Shown: positions 18,913 through 28,304, numbered from the stretch's first letter. The stretch: DNA of 64,000 bases from CAZWRV01 sp964636325 (GCA_964636325.1 CAZWRV010000008.1:1-64000); one strand, 5' to 3'. Notes: a model not told the origin generated them from the sequence alone. Program-made: numbers and translations.

Positions 18913-19819
18913 GCAGCCTGCCCGAGCCCTGGTATTTGTCGAGCGCGCTGTTGTAAAGGTTGTCGTTGGGGAATTCAGTCCTCCTGTAGACCACGACGGT
19001 CGGCTTTTCGCCGAGGCCCGAGAGGACGCCCGCCGCAGAGACGGCGTCGCTCATGTACCCGATCTTGTCGACGAGCCCGAGCTTGAGCGCGTCTTCGGCC
19101 AGGTAAACTCCGCCTGAGGATATCTCCTTGAGCTTGTCGTCCCCGATCTTGCGGTCCGCCTTGACAGCGTCGAGGAATCTGCGGTCGAGCCGGTCCACGA
19201 GGTCCTGGAAGAGCTTCGCCTCCTCGTCGGTGCTCTTTCTGAAAGGTGAGCCCATGTCCTTGCGGTCGCCGGACTTGGCGACGTCGACGCCGACGCCGAT
19301 CATGTCCATGAGCCTGTGCAGCTTCGGCTGGAAGAAGACGACTCCGACGGAGCCGGTGACGGTCGTCGGATGAGCGTAGATGACGTCCGCCGGAAGCGCC
19401 GCCATGTAGCCGCCGGAGGCCGCTACGTCGAGCATGCAGGCGACAATCTTGACGTTGCGCTCCCTCTTGAACTTGGCGATCTCGTGATAGAGCATGTCGC
19501 TGCCGGTGACGGTTCCGCCGGGCGAGTTGATTGTCAGCAGCACGCACTTTATTTCGGGATCCTTGGCGGCAAGCTCGAGCTGCGAGACCAGCTCCTGCAG
19601 GACGCTGGGGTTTGACTTCAGGATGCTGACGCCTTCGAAGTCGGAGATCATTCCTCGGACAGGCAGGAGCAGCACCTTCCCACCTCGGCTTCCCTCCTGG
19701 ACAGTATATTCCTCGAGCGGATAGGTGTTGTCCACCAGCGCATGGACCTTGATGTTGGCGCAGCCGCTATTCAGCAACGACAACGACGCCAGCATGACAA
19801 GCTGTGCAAACGCTCTCAT
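18830..19819 (-). CDS. sppA: Signal peptide peptidase SppA-type S49 protease, lipoprotein
   Basis: 329 aa from the ATG at 19819, chosen because it begins a lipoprotein signal (LLNSGC, lipidated Cys20) and has GGAG 9 nt upstream. The upstream extension to 19900 adds an unlikely Lys/Tyr-rich leader. The S49 fold is clear: 'INSPGGTVTGSD', nucleophile Ser135 in 'AASGGYMAA', and general-base Lys182 in 'KSGDRKDMGSPFR'. It would cleave leftover signal peptides or membrane protein fragments; the lipid anchor points to a periplasm-facing enzyme. Single-domain length, as in the short bacterial SppA group. Divergent from the lipoprotein gene at 19907. Confidence 0.9.
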   Translation of the reverse strand: MRAFAQLVMLASLSLLNSGCANIKVHALVDNTYPLEEYTVQEGSRGGKVLLLPVRGMISDFEGVSILKSNPSVLQELVSQLELAAKDPEIKCVLLTINSPGGTVTGSDMLYHEIAKFKRERNVKIVACMLDVAASGGYMAALPADVIYAHPTTVTGSVGVVFFQPKLHRLMDMIGVGVDVAKSGDRKDMGSPFRKSTDEEAKLFQDLVDRLDRRFLDAVKADRKIGDDKLKEISSGGVYLAEDALKLGLVDKIGYMSDAVSAAGVLSGLGEKPTVVVYRRTEFPNDNLYNSALDKYQGSGRLLNLGPLSQLAEMHAGFYYIWAPAAGEE

Positions 19820-19906
19820 CTTTACAATCTCCAGGTTAGGTTTTGACTTCTTGCAATAATACTTTGGAAATATAATTTTACCACACCGAAAACCCTTCAA
19901 TAAGCG

Positions 19907-20812
19907 GTGTCCAAGATGCGGATGTCATTCTGCCTGCTAGCCCTGCTTCTTGCCGGCTGCGCCGCGGTCGATCCGGAGCCGTTCAGGAAGTTCGACGCCT
20001 CGGTCAAGGAGGCGTCGGAAGGCATCGAGTGTGCGGCGGACCTCAACCTTTCTTGGTCGAAGCAGGCGTTCCTGGACGAGTTCTCGTCCAATCCCGGCTC
20101 GAAGTTCAGCTCCCTGGCGATCCAGCCCGGCGAGAAATATTCTTGGAAGTGGGACGGCAGGCCGCTGTTCGTCGAGATAAGAAGCACCAATCAAAGCCTC
20201 ATCAGGCTGAACGGCCTCTTCCAGGAATACGCCACGCTCCTTGCAAGGCTCGCAGAGGATGGAATAGCCGACGAGGAGCGCTTCGACGAGATGGCCAAGG
20301 ATCTGAATTCCAGCGTCAGGGACGTCCTCGCCGCCGCCGGCCGCCCAGGCGAAAACGACGGCGCGGCAATCTTCTCCGCCGCAGCCGCCGAGTCGGCCAA
20401 GCTCTTCATCCGCGGGAAGCGCAGGTCGGCCCTGCAGGACGCCATCAGGCGGAACGCCAAAGCTGTCCAGGCCTGGGCGGACCTCTGCTCAAATCTCGTC
20501 GCCGCGATGCGCAATGAGCTTAAGCTGAGCTACATGCTAAGATGCGACAAGCTCAAGGACGCCTGGAACGGCGCGGACGCCCCCGCCCGCAGGAAGATAA
20601 CCGCCGAAATGCTCGAACTTAACGACACGTTCATCTCCTCCTTTTCCGCCATGGAAAGGCTCGACAATATCTACAAGGGCATCCCCTTTGCACATGCGGA
20701 ACTCGCGGACTCCCTCGACGGACCCGAATCCATGAAAGGGAAAATCCAGGAGCTTTACTCCGAGGGCAAAAGCCTGCAGCGCCTCTACAAGACGCTGAAG
20801 AAGAGTGAGTAA
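19907..20812 (+). CDS. Predicted lipoprotein, function unknown
   Basis: Up to 301 aa. The frame can start at GTG 19907 or ATG 19916/19922. All give a lipoprotein signal (SFCLLALLLAGC). The mature part is mostly charged alpha-helix with a likely coiled coil in the last third (KIQELYSEGKSLQRLYKTLKK). No family recognised. A TATAAT at 19871-19876 is a possible -10, but I see no convincing -35. The small gene 57 bp downstream has similar helical, Lys/Glu-rich character and probably shares the transcript. Confidence 0.72.
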   Translation: MSKMRMSFCLLALLLAGCAAVDPEPFRKFDASVKEASEGIECAADLNLSWSKQAFLDEFSSNPGSKFSSLAIQPGEKYSWKWDGRPLFVEIRSTNQSLIRLNGLFQEYATLLARLAEDGIADEERFDEMAKDLNSSVRDVLAAAGRPGENDGAAIFSAAAAESAKLFIRGKRRSALQDAIRRNAKAVQAWADLCSNLVAAMRNELKLSYMLRCDKLKDAWNGADAPARRKITAEMLELNDTFISSFSAMERLDNIYKGIPFAHAELADSLDGPESMKGKIQELYSEGKSLQRLYKTLKKSE

Positions 20813-20868
20813 AGCAGGTTTCGTTTTTTCTCCGACAATCTAAAGCCAAAGTAAAGCAGTATACCGCA

Positions 20869-21234
20869 ATGAAAAAGAAGACTAAAAAATCCCTTGCGCC
20901 AGAGATCAGGACCGCCGACGCCTTGACGGCCATGTACGCAGATCTCAGCCGTCTCCAGATGCTCGCCGAGGAGAATGGCTTCAAGGATGAGGCTGCGGAA
21001 ATCGCCGTGAAAAAGTCGGAGATCAAGAAGACCATGGAATCCCGGCTCTCCGAATTCCATTCCCGCTGGAACAAGGACTCCGGCAGACTCTCCGGAAAAA
21101 TTTCAAGGAGCGCCGCCGGCATCCACAGGTGCATCGGCGACATCGAGAAGAACGTCAACACGGCCGAGAAGATCGTAAAGGCCGCAAGATACCTCGACGA
21201 CGCGGTCAAGACCGCCGCCGAGGTGATGAAGTAG
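20869..21234 (+). CDS. Small helical protein, function unknown
   Basis: 121 aa, Lys/Glu/Ala-rich, predicted all-helical with heptad-like spacing (DALTAMYADLSRLQMLAEEN; KKSEIKKTMESRLSEFHSRW). No signal peptide, TM segment or recognised motif. It sits 56 bp after the lipoprotein gene in the same direction, so the two may work together. No strong SD is visible. Codon composition matches its neighbours, which supports a real gene. Confidence 0.6.
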   Translation: MKKKTKKSLAPEIRTADALTAMYADLSRLQMLAEENGFKDEAAEIAVKKSEIKKTMESRLSEFHSRWNKDSGRLSGKISRSAAGIHRCIGDIEKNVNTAEKIVKAARYLDDAVKTAAEVMK

Positions 21235-21242
21235 GCCTTTGA

Positions 21243-21267
21243 GCCAATTGCATAGTCTGCAATTGGC
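21243..21267. terminator. Stem-loop after the small helical gene
   Basis: GCCAATTGCA (21243-21252) pairs perfectly with TGCAATTGGC (21258-21267) around a 5-nt loop, 8 bp after the stop codon. There is no T-run, so termination would be inefficient or Rho-assisted. Confidence 0.4.
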
Positions 21268-21275
21268 GGTGTTCA

Positions 21276-21362
21276 GGTGTCAGCAGGATGAAAAGGCAAT
21301 TATCTCTTGTTTTTATCCTGAATTTACTGACACCCGAAACCTGACACCCGAAACCCGACACC
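21276..21362. repeat. GTGTCAG/CTGACAC foldback with short tandem repeats
   Basis: GGTGTCAG plus CAGGAT (21277-21289) pair with ATCCTG and CTGACACC (up to 21334) around an AT-rich loop. Two and a half tandem copies of CTGACACCCGAAAC follow to 21362. It resembles dispersed intergenic repeats and has no coding potential. Confidence 0.5.
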
Positions 21363-21420
21363 GGTGATGTAAAATCTAGTTTACATTCACCTCATTTACT
21401 AAATGCAGGAGGGCAGTATA

Positions 21421-23466
21421 ATGCGCGCAAATTCTGGAAGGTGGCACGGGAAGAAGTTCTATTTCGGGCTTCATTACGACCTGCATGCGGGGGAGAAGGA
21501 TACGGAGCTTGGAACGCGGTGCGGCGAGAAGGAGCTTATCCCTTCGCTGAAGCTGATGGCTCCGGACTTCGTCCAGACCGACTGCAAGGGGCATCCGGGC
21601 TACACCAGCTGGTTCAGCCGCGTGGCCGAAGCCTCCGTTTCGCCGGGCGTGGTAAAGGACGCCATGAAGCAGTGGCGCGCGGCCACGCGCCGTCTCGGCA
21701 TGCCGCTGCACTGCCATTATTCCGGAATCTGGGACAAGGCCGCCGGGGCCAGGCATCCCGAATGGTGCGTCCGCACCTCGGACGGCAAGCTGGCCGGCGC
21801 GCCCTTCGGCCAGAACGCCGGCGCCCCGACCGGCGAAAAGATGTGTCCGCGCGGCCCCTATCTTGAGAAGCTCATGATCCCCCAGCTTTTGGAGCTCATT
21901 GACCGCTACGGTGTCGACGGATTCTGGATAGACGGCGAGCTCTGGGCCGTCGAGCCCTGCTACTGCGGCGCATGCAGAAAAGAGTTTTCGCGGCGCACCG
22001 GAATCGCCGCGCCGCCCGCGGATGAAAAGGATCCGAACTGGCCGGTCTGGTGGAACTTCACGCGCGAAAGCTTCGAGGAGTATGTCACCCGCTACTGCGA
22101 CGCGGTCCACAGGCACAAGCCTGGCGTGCTCGTCTGCTCCAACTGGCTCCAGACGTTCAAGAACCCAGGAGAACCCAAGGTGCCGACCGACTGGATCAGC
22201 GGCGACAATTCCTGGGTCTGGGGCATGGACGGCAGCCGCTGCGAGGCCCGCTTCCTCTCGACACGCGGCAAGCCGTGGGACATCATGCTCTGGGCGTTCT
22301 ACTGCTCGCACGGGATGGGCCAGCCGGAATCGCCGTGGACCATGAAGCCCGTGCAGATGCTGATGCAGGAGGCGGCCGTCCTGCTTTCCTTCGGCGGCAA
22401 CGTCCAGATATATGAAAATCCGGGCGGCCTTCGCAACGGCCAGCTCATACCCTGGCGCATGCGGAGGATGGGCGAGGTCGGCAGGTTCGTCAAGGCCAGG
22501 CGCAAGGCCTGCCAGGGCACCGACACCGTACCGCAGGTCGTCGTCCTACATTCCGAGCATCATCTCCGCGCCACGCCGAACGGAAAGAACCTCATGTGGA
22601 ACACGGACGTCGCCGCCGTCCAGGGCGCGGTCTTCAGCCTGCTGGAATGCCGTTACGGCGTGGACATCCGCGACGAATGGGCGCTGCTGCCGCGGATATC
22701 CGATTATCCTGCCGTGGTCGCCCCGGAACAGGACTTCATGTCGGACGGCATGGTCTCGTCCCTGAAGAAATATGTCGCGGAAGGCGGACGCCTGCTCCTC
22801 ACCGGAGCAAGGGCGGTCGAACGCTTCGGCGCTGAATTCCTGGGAGTCGAGGGGGCGGGCAATGTCGAAGAGAAGAAATGCTACCACGTCCCCGCCGGAG
22901 AGGGAACCGTCCCGCTTTACAGCTCCGTGTGGCGGCTTCTGAAATGCGGCACGTCAAAGCCGCTGGGCAGGCTGGGGCTCACGCCCCTCCCCTCCGAACG
23001 GCTGCTGGAGCATCCGTGCGCCGTGCTGAACAAGGTCGGAAAAGGGAAGCTTGTTTATGTTCCCGCGAATCTCTTCCGCGACTTCAACCACAACCGTTAT
23101 CCGCTGACAAGGAGCTTCGTGGCCGACCTGATGAGCCGCCTTGATCCCGCTCTCGATGTCCGGATGGAGGCCGCGCCTGCCTGCGTTGATTTCGTCCCCA
23201 GGAGGCGCGGGGAGGAACTCATACTGAACTTCGTGAACCGAGCCTCCGGAATACCGAACCAGCCAGGCAACGGCGCGATCGACGAAATACCCAAGGTCGG
23301 CCCGATCAGGATCAGCGTGAGATTGAAGGCGAAGCCGAAGAATGTCAGGCTGCTGCTCGAAAAGTCGGAGCTCGCCCGCAGGTGGAGCCCCAGGGCGTCC
23401 GGCGGCGGCACGCTTGACCTCACCCTCCGGCAGCTCCACATACATGCCGCAATTGTGATCTCTTGA
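21421..23466 (+). CDS. Glycoside hydrolase-like protein (GHL6/fucosidase-like TIM barrel)
   Basis: 681 aa from the ATG at 21421, which has AGGAGGG 7 nt upstream; the frame begins 6 codons earlier at 21403. The N-terminal ~370 residues look like a (beta/alpha)8 barrel of the hypothetical glycosyl hydrolase 6/alpha-fucosidase-like group: 'DFVQTDCKGHPG', 'PLHCHYSGIWD', and 'GVDGFWIDGELW', whose Asp is the candidate nucleophile, followed by 'CYCGACRKEF'. The middle third resembles the beta-galactosidase trimerisation/GATase-like domain ('YPAVVAPEQDFM..YVAEGGRLLLTG'). No signal peptide, so probably cytoplasmic. The substrate is not predictable. Confidence 0.7.
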   Translation: MRANSGRWHGKKFYFGLHYDLHAGEKDTELGTRCGEKELIPSLKLMAPDFVQTDCKGHPGYTSWFSRVAEASVSPGVVKDAMKQWRAATRRLGMPLHCHYSGIWDKAAGARHPEWCVRTSDGKLAGAPFGQNAGAPTGEKMCPRGPYLEKLMIPQLLELIDRYGVDGFWIDGELWAVEPCYCGACRKEFSRRTGIAAPPADEKDPNWPVWWNFTRESFEEYVTRYCDAVHRHKPGVLVCSNWLQTFKNPGEPKVPTDWISGDNSWVWGMDGSRCEARFLSTRGKPWDIMLWAFYCSHGMGQPESPWTMKPVQMLMQEAAVLLSFGGNVQIYENPGGLRNGQLIPWRMRRMGEVGRFVKARRKACQGTDTVPQVVVLHSEHHLRATPNGKNLMWNTDVAAVQGAVFSLLECRYGVDIRDEWALLPRISDYPAVVAPEQDFMSDGMVSSLKKYVAEGGRLLLTGARAVERFGAEFLGVEGAGNVEEKKCYHVPAGEGTVPLYSSVWRLLKCGTSKPLGRLGLTPLPSERLLEHPCAVLNKVGKGKLVYVPANLFRDFNHNRYPLTRSFVADLMSRLDPALDVRMEAAPACVDFVPRRRGEELILNFVNRASGIPNQPGNGAIDEIPKVGPIRISVRLKAKPKNVRLLLEKSELARRWSPRASGGGTLDLTLRQLHIHAAIVIS

Positions 23467-23788
23467 AGGATCTAGGTTTTTCCCTGCGGGAAAAATGCGC
23501 CCTTACGGCGCGCAAACTACTTTTGGAAAAAACGTTTTCCAAGTGGCACCGTAAGGGACTAAGTGTCTTTGTGTTAGACTTCTATGCTTTAGCGTTTATA
23601 AATTCCAAATATCCAAGCACCAAGTTCCAAATAAGTCTCAAACTTCAAAATCCAAGCTCTGAATTGTGTCGTTTGGAATTTGTGAATTGGCTTTTATTTG
23701 GGATTCGGATTTTGGAGCTTGGAATTTTGGGTTGTTGCGTGACCGCGTGGGAGCGGAACGCAACCTTACGCGGCGGGCAAAGCCCGCC
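23467..23788. repeat. Intergenic foldbacks, including an inverted CCAAG-rich repeat
   Basis: No gene is supported between these convergent genes. TTTTTCCC/GGGAAAAA (23477-23495) and TTGGAAAA/TTTTCCAA (23523-23542) are perfect 8-bp hairpins; the latter lies inside a wider pair CCCTTACGG / CCGTAAGGG. From ~23596 to ~23735 AAATATCCAAGCACCAA (23607-23623) matches the complement of 23712-23728 at 14/17. This arm resembles the flanks of the four-helix-bundle element at 36.5-37.1 kb but has no gene inside. Confidence 0.55.
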
Positions 23789-25270
23789 TTAAGATTTGTC
23801 CGACGACAGCCTCTTGTATCTCACTCTGGCTCGGACTTCGGCGAGTATGGAATTCATCTCCTTGGAGCTGATCTCCAGCTCCTTGCCCCTGCTGTTCATG
23901 AACTCGATCTGCTCGGCGGAAATCTTCATGTCGGGGCTGGTGGTGTAGAAGGCCTCGGCCACCTGCGTGAACTCCCTGATCGCCTGCAGGGACGGCAGGC
24001 GCATCTCCGCGCGCACCTTGTCCTCGATAAGCTCGGCCTGCAGCTTGCTGACCCCCAGGCGCTCCGCCCGCCGCTCCAGCTCCTTGCGCTCGGAGCTGGT
24101 CAGCGAACCGTCGATCATCAGCAGCCTTATCACGTCCTCCAGCATCGCCGCGGGCGAGCTGAGCAGCGGGCCCGTCGTCCCGAGAGTCCCGTCCTGGATG
24201 AGGTTGGTCTGGACAAGCTCGGAATTCTGGAACAGCTCCTGCATCCTGGCGAGCACGTCCCGCGCGGAGGCGAAGCGGTCGTCGGCCTTTTTTGAGAGAA
24301 GCTTCATGACAAGTTCGCGGAGCCCGTCGGGAATCTTCGGGGAAGGGGCGATAGGCTCGGGCAGGACGCCGGTTATCATGCCGATGATGTCCCCCGTCCT
24401 TGCGGCGGGTCCGAAATTGAATATCTTCCTGCCGGTCAGCATCTCGTACATCACCGCGCCCGCCGAGTAGAGGTCGGTCCTGGAGTCGACCGTCTGGCGC
24501 AATATCTGCTCGGGGGACATGTAAAGCGGCGTCCCGATTATGTTCTCCCTCATGTCGTTGCTGATTGAAGTTGCGCCGCCCGCGGAGACAGGCAGGTGCG
24601 CCACGCCGAAGTCCGATATCTTAGGTTCGCCCCGGGGGCCGAAAAGGATGTTCTGCGGCTTGATGTCTCGATGTATAACCATCACATGATGGGCCGCATC
24701 CAGGCCGTTGAGTATCCCCGCGAAGATCCTGACCGCCGTGTGCACGTCGAGGCGGCCCTGCTTCTGGAGGTAGCCCGCAAGGCTGCCCCCGCCCATATAT
24801 TCCATGATGATGCACGCCGAATTCTCGTCCTCCTCCAGCGCGAACACGTTCAGGATGTTGGGATGGTCGAGCTGCGCGCCGATCCGCGCCTCCTGCATGA
24901 AGCGCTCTATGATCTCCGGCTCCTTAGTGTAAGGCTTCAGAAGCTGCTTGACGGCCACGAAGCGCCCGAGCCTGCGGTCCTCGGCCAGATACACTATGCC
25001 GAACGCGCCCTTGCCGAGGATCCTCCGTATTATGTAGCGCCTCTCCACCTCCGCGGGCAGCTTGTCGGGAGGGCCGGCCTGCTCCATCTCCTTGTCCGAA
25101 AGGCGGAGCGTCTGCTCGCTCGCCGCCTCAGGATCGATCTTTATGGTCGAGTCCTCGCGGCTGAAGAGCTTCTTGGCGGAAAGGAAGAAAGGCTCGATGT
25201 TCATGGATGCTGCTGACGGTGCGAGGCTCTTGACAATATCGGACAAGCTTGGTCGCTGAGGATTCTGCAC
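23789..25270 (-). CDS. Cytoplasmic serine/threonine protein kinase
   Basis: 493 aa, GTG start. The Hanks-type kinase domain (about 79-345) is complete: 'GKGAFG' 86-91, Lys108 in 'VAVKQL', 'HRDIKPQN' from 200, DFG 220-222, and an activation-segment 'GTPLYMSPEQI'. No TM helix or PASTA domain follows. Instead a ~115-residue helical tail ('EDVIRLLMIDGSLTSSERKELERRAERLGV') resembles a TerB/EF-hand-like helical module that occurs in stress or scaffold proteins. The gene begins 3 bp after the stop of the TPR protein, so kinase and TPR protein are translationally linked and may be partners. Substrates are unknown. Confidence 0.9.
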   Translation of the reverse strand: MQNPQRPSLSDIVKSLAPSAASMNIEPFFLSAKKLFSREDSTIKIDPEAASEQTLRLSDKEMEQAGPPDKLPAEVERRYIIRRILGKGAFGIVYLAEDRRLGRFVAVKQLLKPYTKEPEIIERFMQEARIGAQLDHPNILNVFALEEDENSACIIMEYMGGGSLAGYLQKQGRLDVHTAVRIFAGILNGLDAAHHVMVIHRDIKPQNILFGPRGEPKISDFGVAHLPVSAGGATSISNDMRENIIGTPLYMSPEQILRQTVDSRTDLYSAGAVMYEMLTGRKIFNFGPAARTGDIIGMITGVLPEPIAPSPKIPDGLRELVMKLLSKKADDRFASARDVLARMQELFQNSELVQTNLIQDGTLGTTGPLLSSPAAMLEDVIRLLMIDGSLTSSERKELERRAERLGVSKLQAELIEDKVRAEMRLPSLQAIREFTQVAEAFYTTSPDMKISAEQIEFMNSRGKELEISSKEMNSILAEVRARVRYKRLSSDKS

Positions 25271-25273
25271 GTA

Positions 25274-26677
25274 TTACTTCTTCGCGTAGAACTTGTTGAT
25301 CCGGTCCGCAACGTCGCGGAACCTGACGTTCGCCTGGTATATCTTCTTGAAGCATTCCATCGCCTCGTTCATCTTTCCGGTCTCCTCGTAGGTGAGCCCG
25401 AGATGGTAGAGCGCCTCCATCTTGTTGCTGTCCATGCCCACCATCTCCTCGATGGCCCTGTTGAACTGCTCGATAGCCAGGTCGTGCTGGCCCTTCGCCT
25501 TGAAGCAGCGGCCGAGGTAGGTCATGGAGGACAGGCGCCTCTGCGGATTCTTGAGCGACATCTGGAACTGCTGGATGGCGTTCTCCACGTCTCCCGCCTC
25601 GTAGTAGAGGCAGGCGAGCTCGTACCTGAGCTGGAGGTCGTTGGGATAGGAGTTGACTCGGTCCACGGCGCGCTCCATGCGGTAGTTGAGCTTCTGGGCG
25701 GCCAGCGCCTGCAGGCTCGCATCCGCCTCCTCCTTCTTGTCCGGGTTGGCCTCGAGATAGGCGGTCCATTCCGCGATCGACGCTTCGATCTTCGCGATAT
25801 TGGACTTCTCTATGCCGCGGTCGATGAGCGGATCAAGCGCCCCCATCTCCTTAGTGACCATCTCGAAGTATTCGATGGCCTTGTCGTGCTGGTCGGCCTT
25901 CTGGTAGAGATCGGCGAGCTTGCGCTTGATGTCTAGGGAATCCTTGCCGCTTTTCCTCAGCTTCTCGTTGTATTCGATCAGGGAGTTGACGTCGTCCACG
26001 TTGCGCACGATCCTGTCCTGCTGCTCAATCTTCACCGACTGTTCCTGGTCCTTGAGCTTGGAACGGTAGTCGGACTCGCTGTCCTCCCAGTTGCCCTGCT
26101 CCATCGACGCCAGCGCGGCAGCCTCCCTCACCTTCTGATCCGCCTCCAGGCCGGGCGTCAGCCTGGCGATCTCCTGCCTGATCCGCAGGCAGTTCGTCCC
26201 CTGCTTCGCCGCGGCATACGCCTCCGCCAGCCAGTTGAGCGTAGGGAGGTTCTTCGGGTAATAGGCATGCGCTATCTCAAGCGTCTCAATGACGAGGAAC
26301 GACGCGTCCAGCGCTTCCGCAGCCTTCGCATGGAGCGACAGCGCCGGAAGCGACGAAAGGTTGATCGCCAGCGCCTCCTCCGCCTGCTTGAGCGCCTCCA
26401 TAGGCTTCTTGGCCGCAAGGTATGTGTTGCCCGCGGCGAGCGGCGCCGAAATCTTCAGCCCGCACATCAGCTTCGCCAGCGCGCCGAGCTTCTCCGTGTG
26501 CTCCTTCTCGATCTTCCTCAGAAGCTCCCTCGCCTCCTTGAATCCCGGCTCCTTCTGGACTACGCCCTTCAAAAGCATTATCGCGTATTCCGGATTCTTC
26601 TTGTCGAGCGCCTGAAGCGCCGACTGATAGTTGCCCTTGAGCGAGGACGAAACTTGACCGATATGCTTCTGTTCCAT
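25274..26677 (-). CDS. TPR-repeat protein, partner of downstream kinase
   Basis: 467 aa, all-helical with many tetratricopeptide repeats (e.g. 'YQSALQALDKKNPEYAIMLL', 'KPMEALKQAEEALAINLSSL', 'GQHDLAIEQFNRAIEEM', 'GKMNEAMECFKKIYQAN'). No signal peptide or TM segment, so cytoplasmic. GGAGGA lies 6 nt before the ATG. It is first in a two-gene operon with the Ser/Thr kinase. TPRs generally mediate protein-protein contacts, so a scaffold or substrate-adaptor role is likely (inference). Confidence 0.87.
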   Translation of the reverse strand: MEQKHIGQVSSSLKGNYQSALQALDKKNPEYAIMLLKGVVQKEPGFKEARELLRKIEKEHTEKLGALAKLMCGLKISAPLAAGNTYLAAKKPMEALKQAEEALAINLSSLPALSLHAKAAEALDASFLVIETLEIAHAYYPKNLPTLNWLAEAYAAAKQGTNCLRIRQEIARLTPGLEADQKVREAAALASMEQGNWEDSESDYRSKLKDQEQSVKIEQQDRIVRNVDDVNSLIEYNEKLRKSGKDSLDIKRKLADLYQKADQHDKAIEYFEMVTKEMGALDPLIDRGIEKSNIAKIEASIAEWTAYLEANPDKKEEADASLQALAAQKLNYRMERAVDRVNSYPNDLQLRYELACLYYEAGDVENAIQQFQMSLKNPQRRLSSMTYLGRCFKAKGQHDLAIEQFNRAIEEMVGMDSNKMEALYHLGLTYEETGKMNEAMECFKKIYQANVRFRDVADRINKFYAKK

Positions 26678-26945
26678 TATTCTATTCCTCCAGGGATTTC
26701 CACAAAACAGCGAATTATGGACTCATGATTGTTGAAGTTTTAAATTGGCAAAATTAATTTAGCCGCTGAAACTCCGTTTGCAAGCTCGGCGCACGGGCGC
26801 CGCCTTTGACGTCCGGACAATGGAGAACATCCATGGGGTTTACCGCCTGACCCGCGATTCTTTGTCGTCCGTCTTCGCCTTGTGCCTTTGTCTCTTATGA
26901 AAAAGACGAAGATAACCAATAACAGAAACTAAGCTTCAGCGATAT

Positions 26946-28304
26946 ATGCCCGAAAAATCCACAGTGGCGGCGATTTCGACCGGGCCCGGCGGCGCGCTGG
27001 CGGTGATAAGGATCTCAGGTCCTGACGCCCTGGCCGTCGCCAACAGCGTATGGAAGGGGCGCACACCGCTCGGACACGACACTATCCGGATCCTCCGCAC
27101 CGGCAAATGCATGATCGGTTGCGATGGCCTCACAGAGCGTGCGATGGCCGTCTTCATGGCCGCCCCCGCAAGCTATACCGGCGAGGACGTCGTAGAAATC
27201 CATTGCCACGGCGGATCGGCCGTCCCTGCGGCCGTGCTCAAGGCCGCAGTCGCCGCAGGCGCGGTCCATGCGCCGCCCGGGGAATTCACACGGCGCGCGT
27301 TCATGAACGGCAAGATGGACCTCACGCAGGCGGAAGCCGTAGCCGACATCATCGCCGCACACAGCGAGATGGCCCTGAAGATCGCCGAACGCCAGCTCGA
27401 AGGGCGCCTCGGGAAACGGATTCGGCAGATCCACGGTGAAATCGTTTCTATCCTTTCCGAAACGGAGGCCAGGCTCGACTTCAGCGAGGAAGACATCTCC
27501 TTCCCTCCGGCAGGCGAGGCCGTCGGCCGCCTCGGACGGACCGCATGCGAAGTCCGCAGCCTCCTCGATTCCGCCGCACAGGGAAGGGTGCTCCGCGAAG
27601 GTGTCAGAGTTGTCATCGCGGGACGCCCCAACTCCGGCAAGTCGAGCCTGCTCAACCTCCTCCTCGGCTACGACCGCGCCATCGTCACGGAATTCCCAGG
27701 AACCACCCGCGACACGCTCGAGGAGTTCACCACGATCCGGAACATACCCATGAAGCTCATCGACACCGCGGGAATCAGGGAGGCGGAGTCCCTCATCGAA
27801 AAGTCCGGAATCGAAAGGACAAAGAAGTCGATCGGCCAGGCCCAGATAGTCCTCTGGCTCCTCGACGCGGCCGCGGATCCCGCCCAAGAAGTCGCGTTCA
27901 TGCATGAACATTTGAAGGAACGCGGATCCGTCGTCGCAGCTTGGAACAAGACCGATCTCCTGGAACAAGGCGCGACGCTGCCCGATACCGCTTTCCCGGC
28001 CGCGAGAATCTCCGCGCTGAAAAATACGGGTGTCGAAACCCTGCTTGACGCCGTCGAAAAGGAAGCCTGGGGGACGGCGCACGCCGCCGAACCGGACGTC
28101 GCCGTAAGCTCAAGGCATGCAGCCCTGCTTGAGGAGGCCATCAAGGCTATTACGCAGGCGCTTGAACACCTCGGCTCGGAAGACTGGGAACTGGCCGCGG
28201 TCCATCTCCGCGCCGCCGCGGCGCCGCTCGCAGAAATCACCGGTGAAAACGCGTCGCCCGATGTCCTCGACGAAATCTTCAAACGATTCTGCATTGGGAA
28301 ATGA
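26946..28304 (+). CDS. mnmE: tRNA modification GTPase MnmE (TrmE)
   Basis: 452 aa, full length. With MnmG it adds the (carboxymethyl)aminomethyl group at U34 of certain tRNAs. The N-terminal tetrahydrofolate-binding domain ('STGPGGALAVIRISGP', 'VEIHCHGGSAV') is followed by a helical domain with an inserted G domain from about residue 220: G1 'GRPNSGKSS', G2 'GTTRDTLEE', G3 'DTAGIR', G4 'NKTD'. The catalytic C-terminal 'FCIGK' with its essential Cys ends the protein. MnmG is not in the window. It is divergent from the TPR/kinase operon; the 268-bp gap between them shows no clear promoter. Confidence 0.95.
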   Translation: MPEKSTVAAISTGPGGALAVIRISGPDALAVANSVWKGRTPLGHDTIRILRTGKCMIGCDGLTERAMAVFMAAPASYTGEDVVEIHCHGGSAVPAAVLKAAVAAGAVHAPPGEFTRRAFMNGKMDLTQAEAVADIIAAHSEMALKIAERQLEGRLGKRIRQIHGEIVSILSETEARLDFSEEDISFPPAGEAVGRLGRTACEVRSLLDSAAQGRVLREGVRVVIAGRPNSGKSSLLNLLLGYDRAIVTEFPGTTRDTLEEFTTIRNIPMKLIDTAGIREAESLIEKSGIERTKKSIGQAQIVLWLLDAAADPAQEVAFMHEHLKERGSVVAAWNKTDLLEQGATLPDTAFPAARISALKNTGVETLLDAVEKEAWGTAHAAEPDVAVSSRHAALLEEAIKAITQALEHLGSEDWELAAVHLRAAAAPLAEITGENASPDVLDEIFKRFCIGK

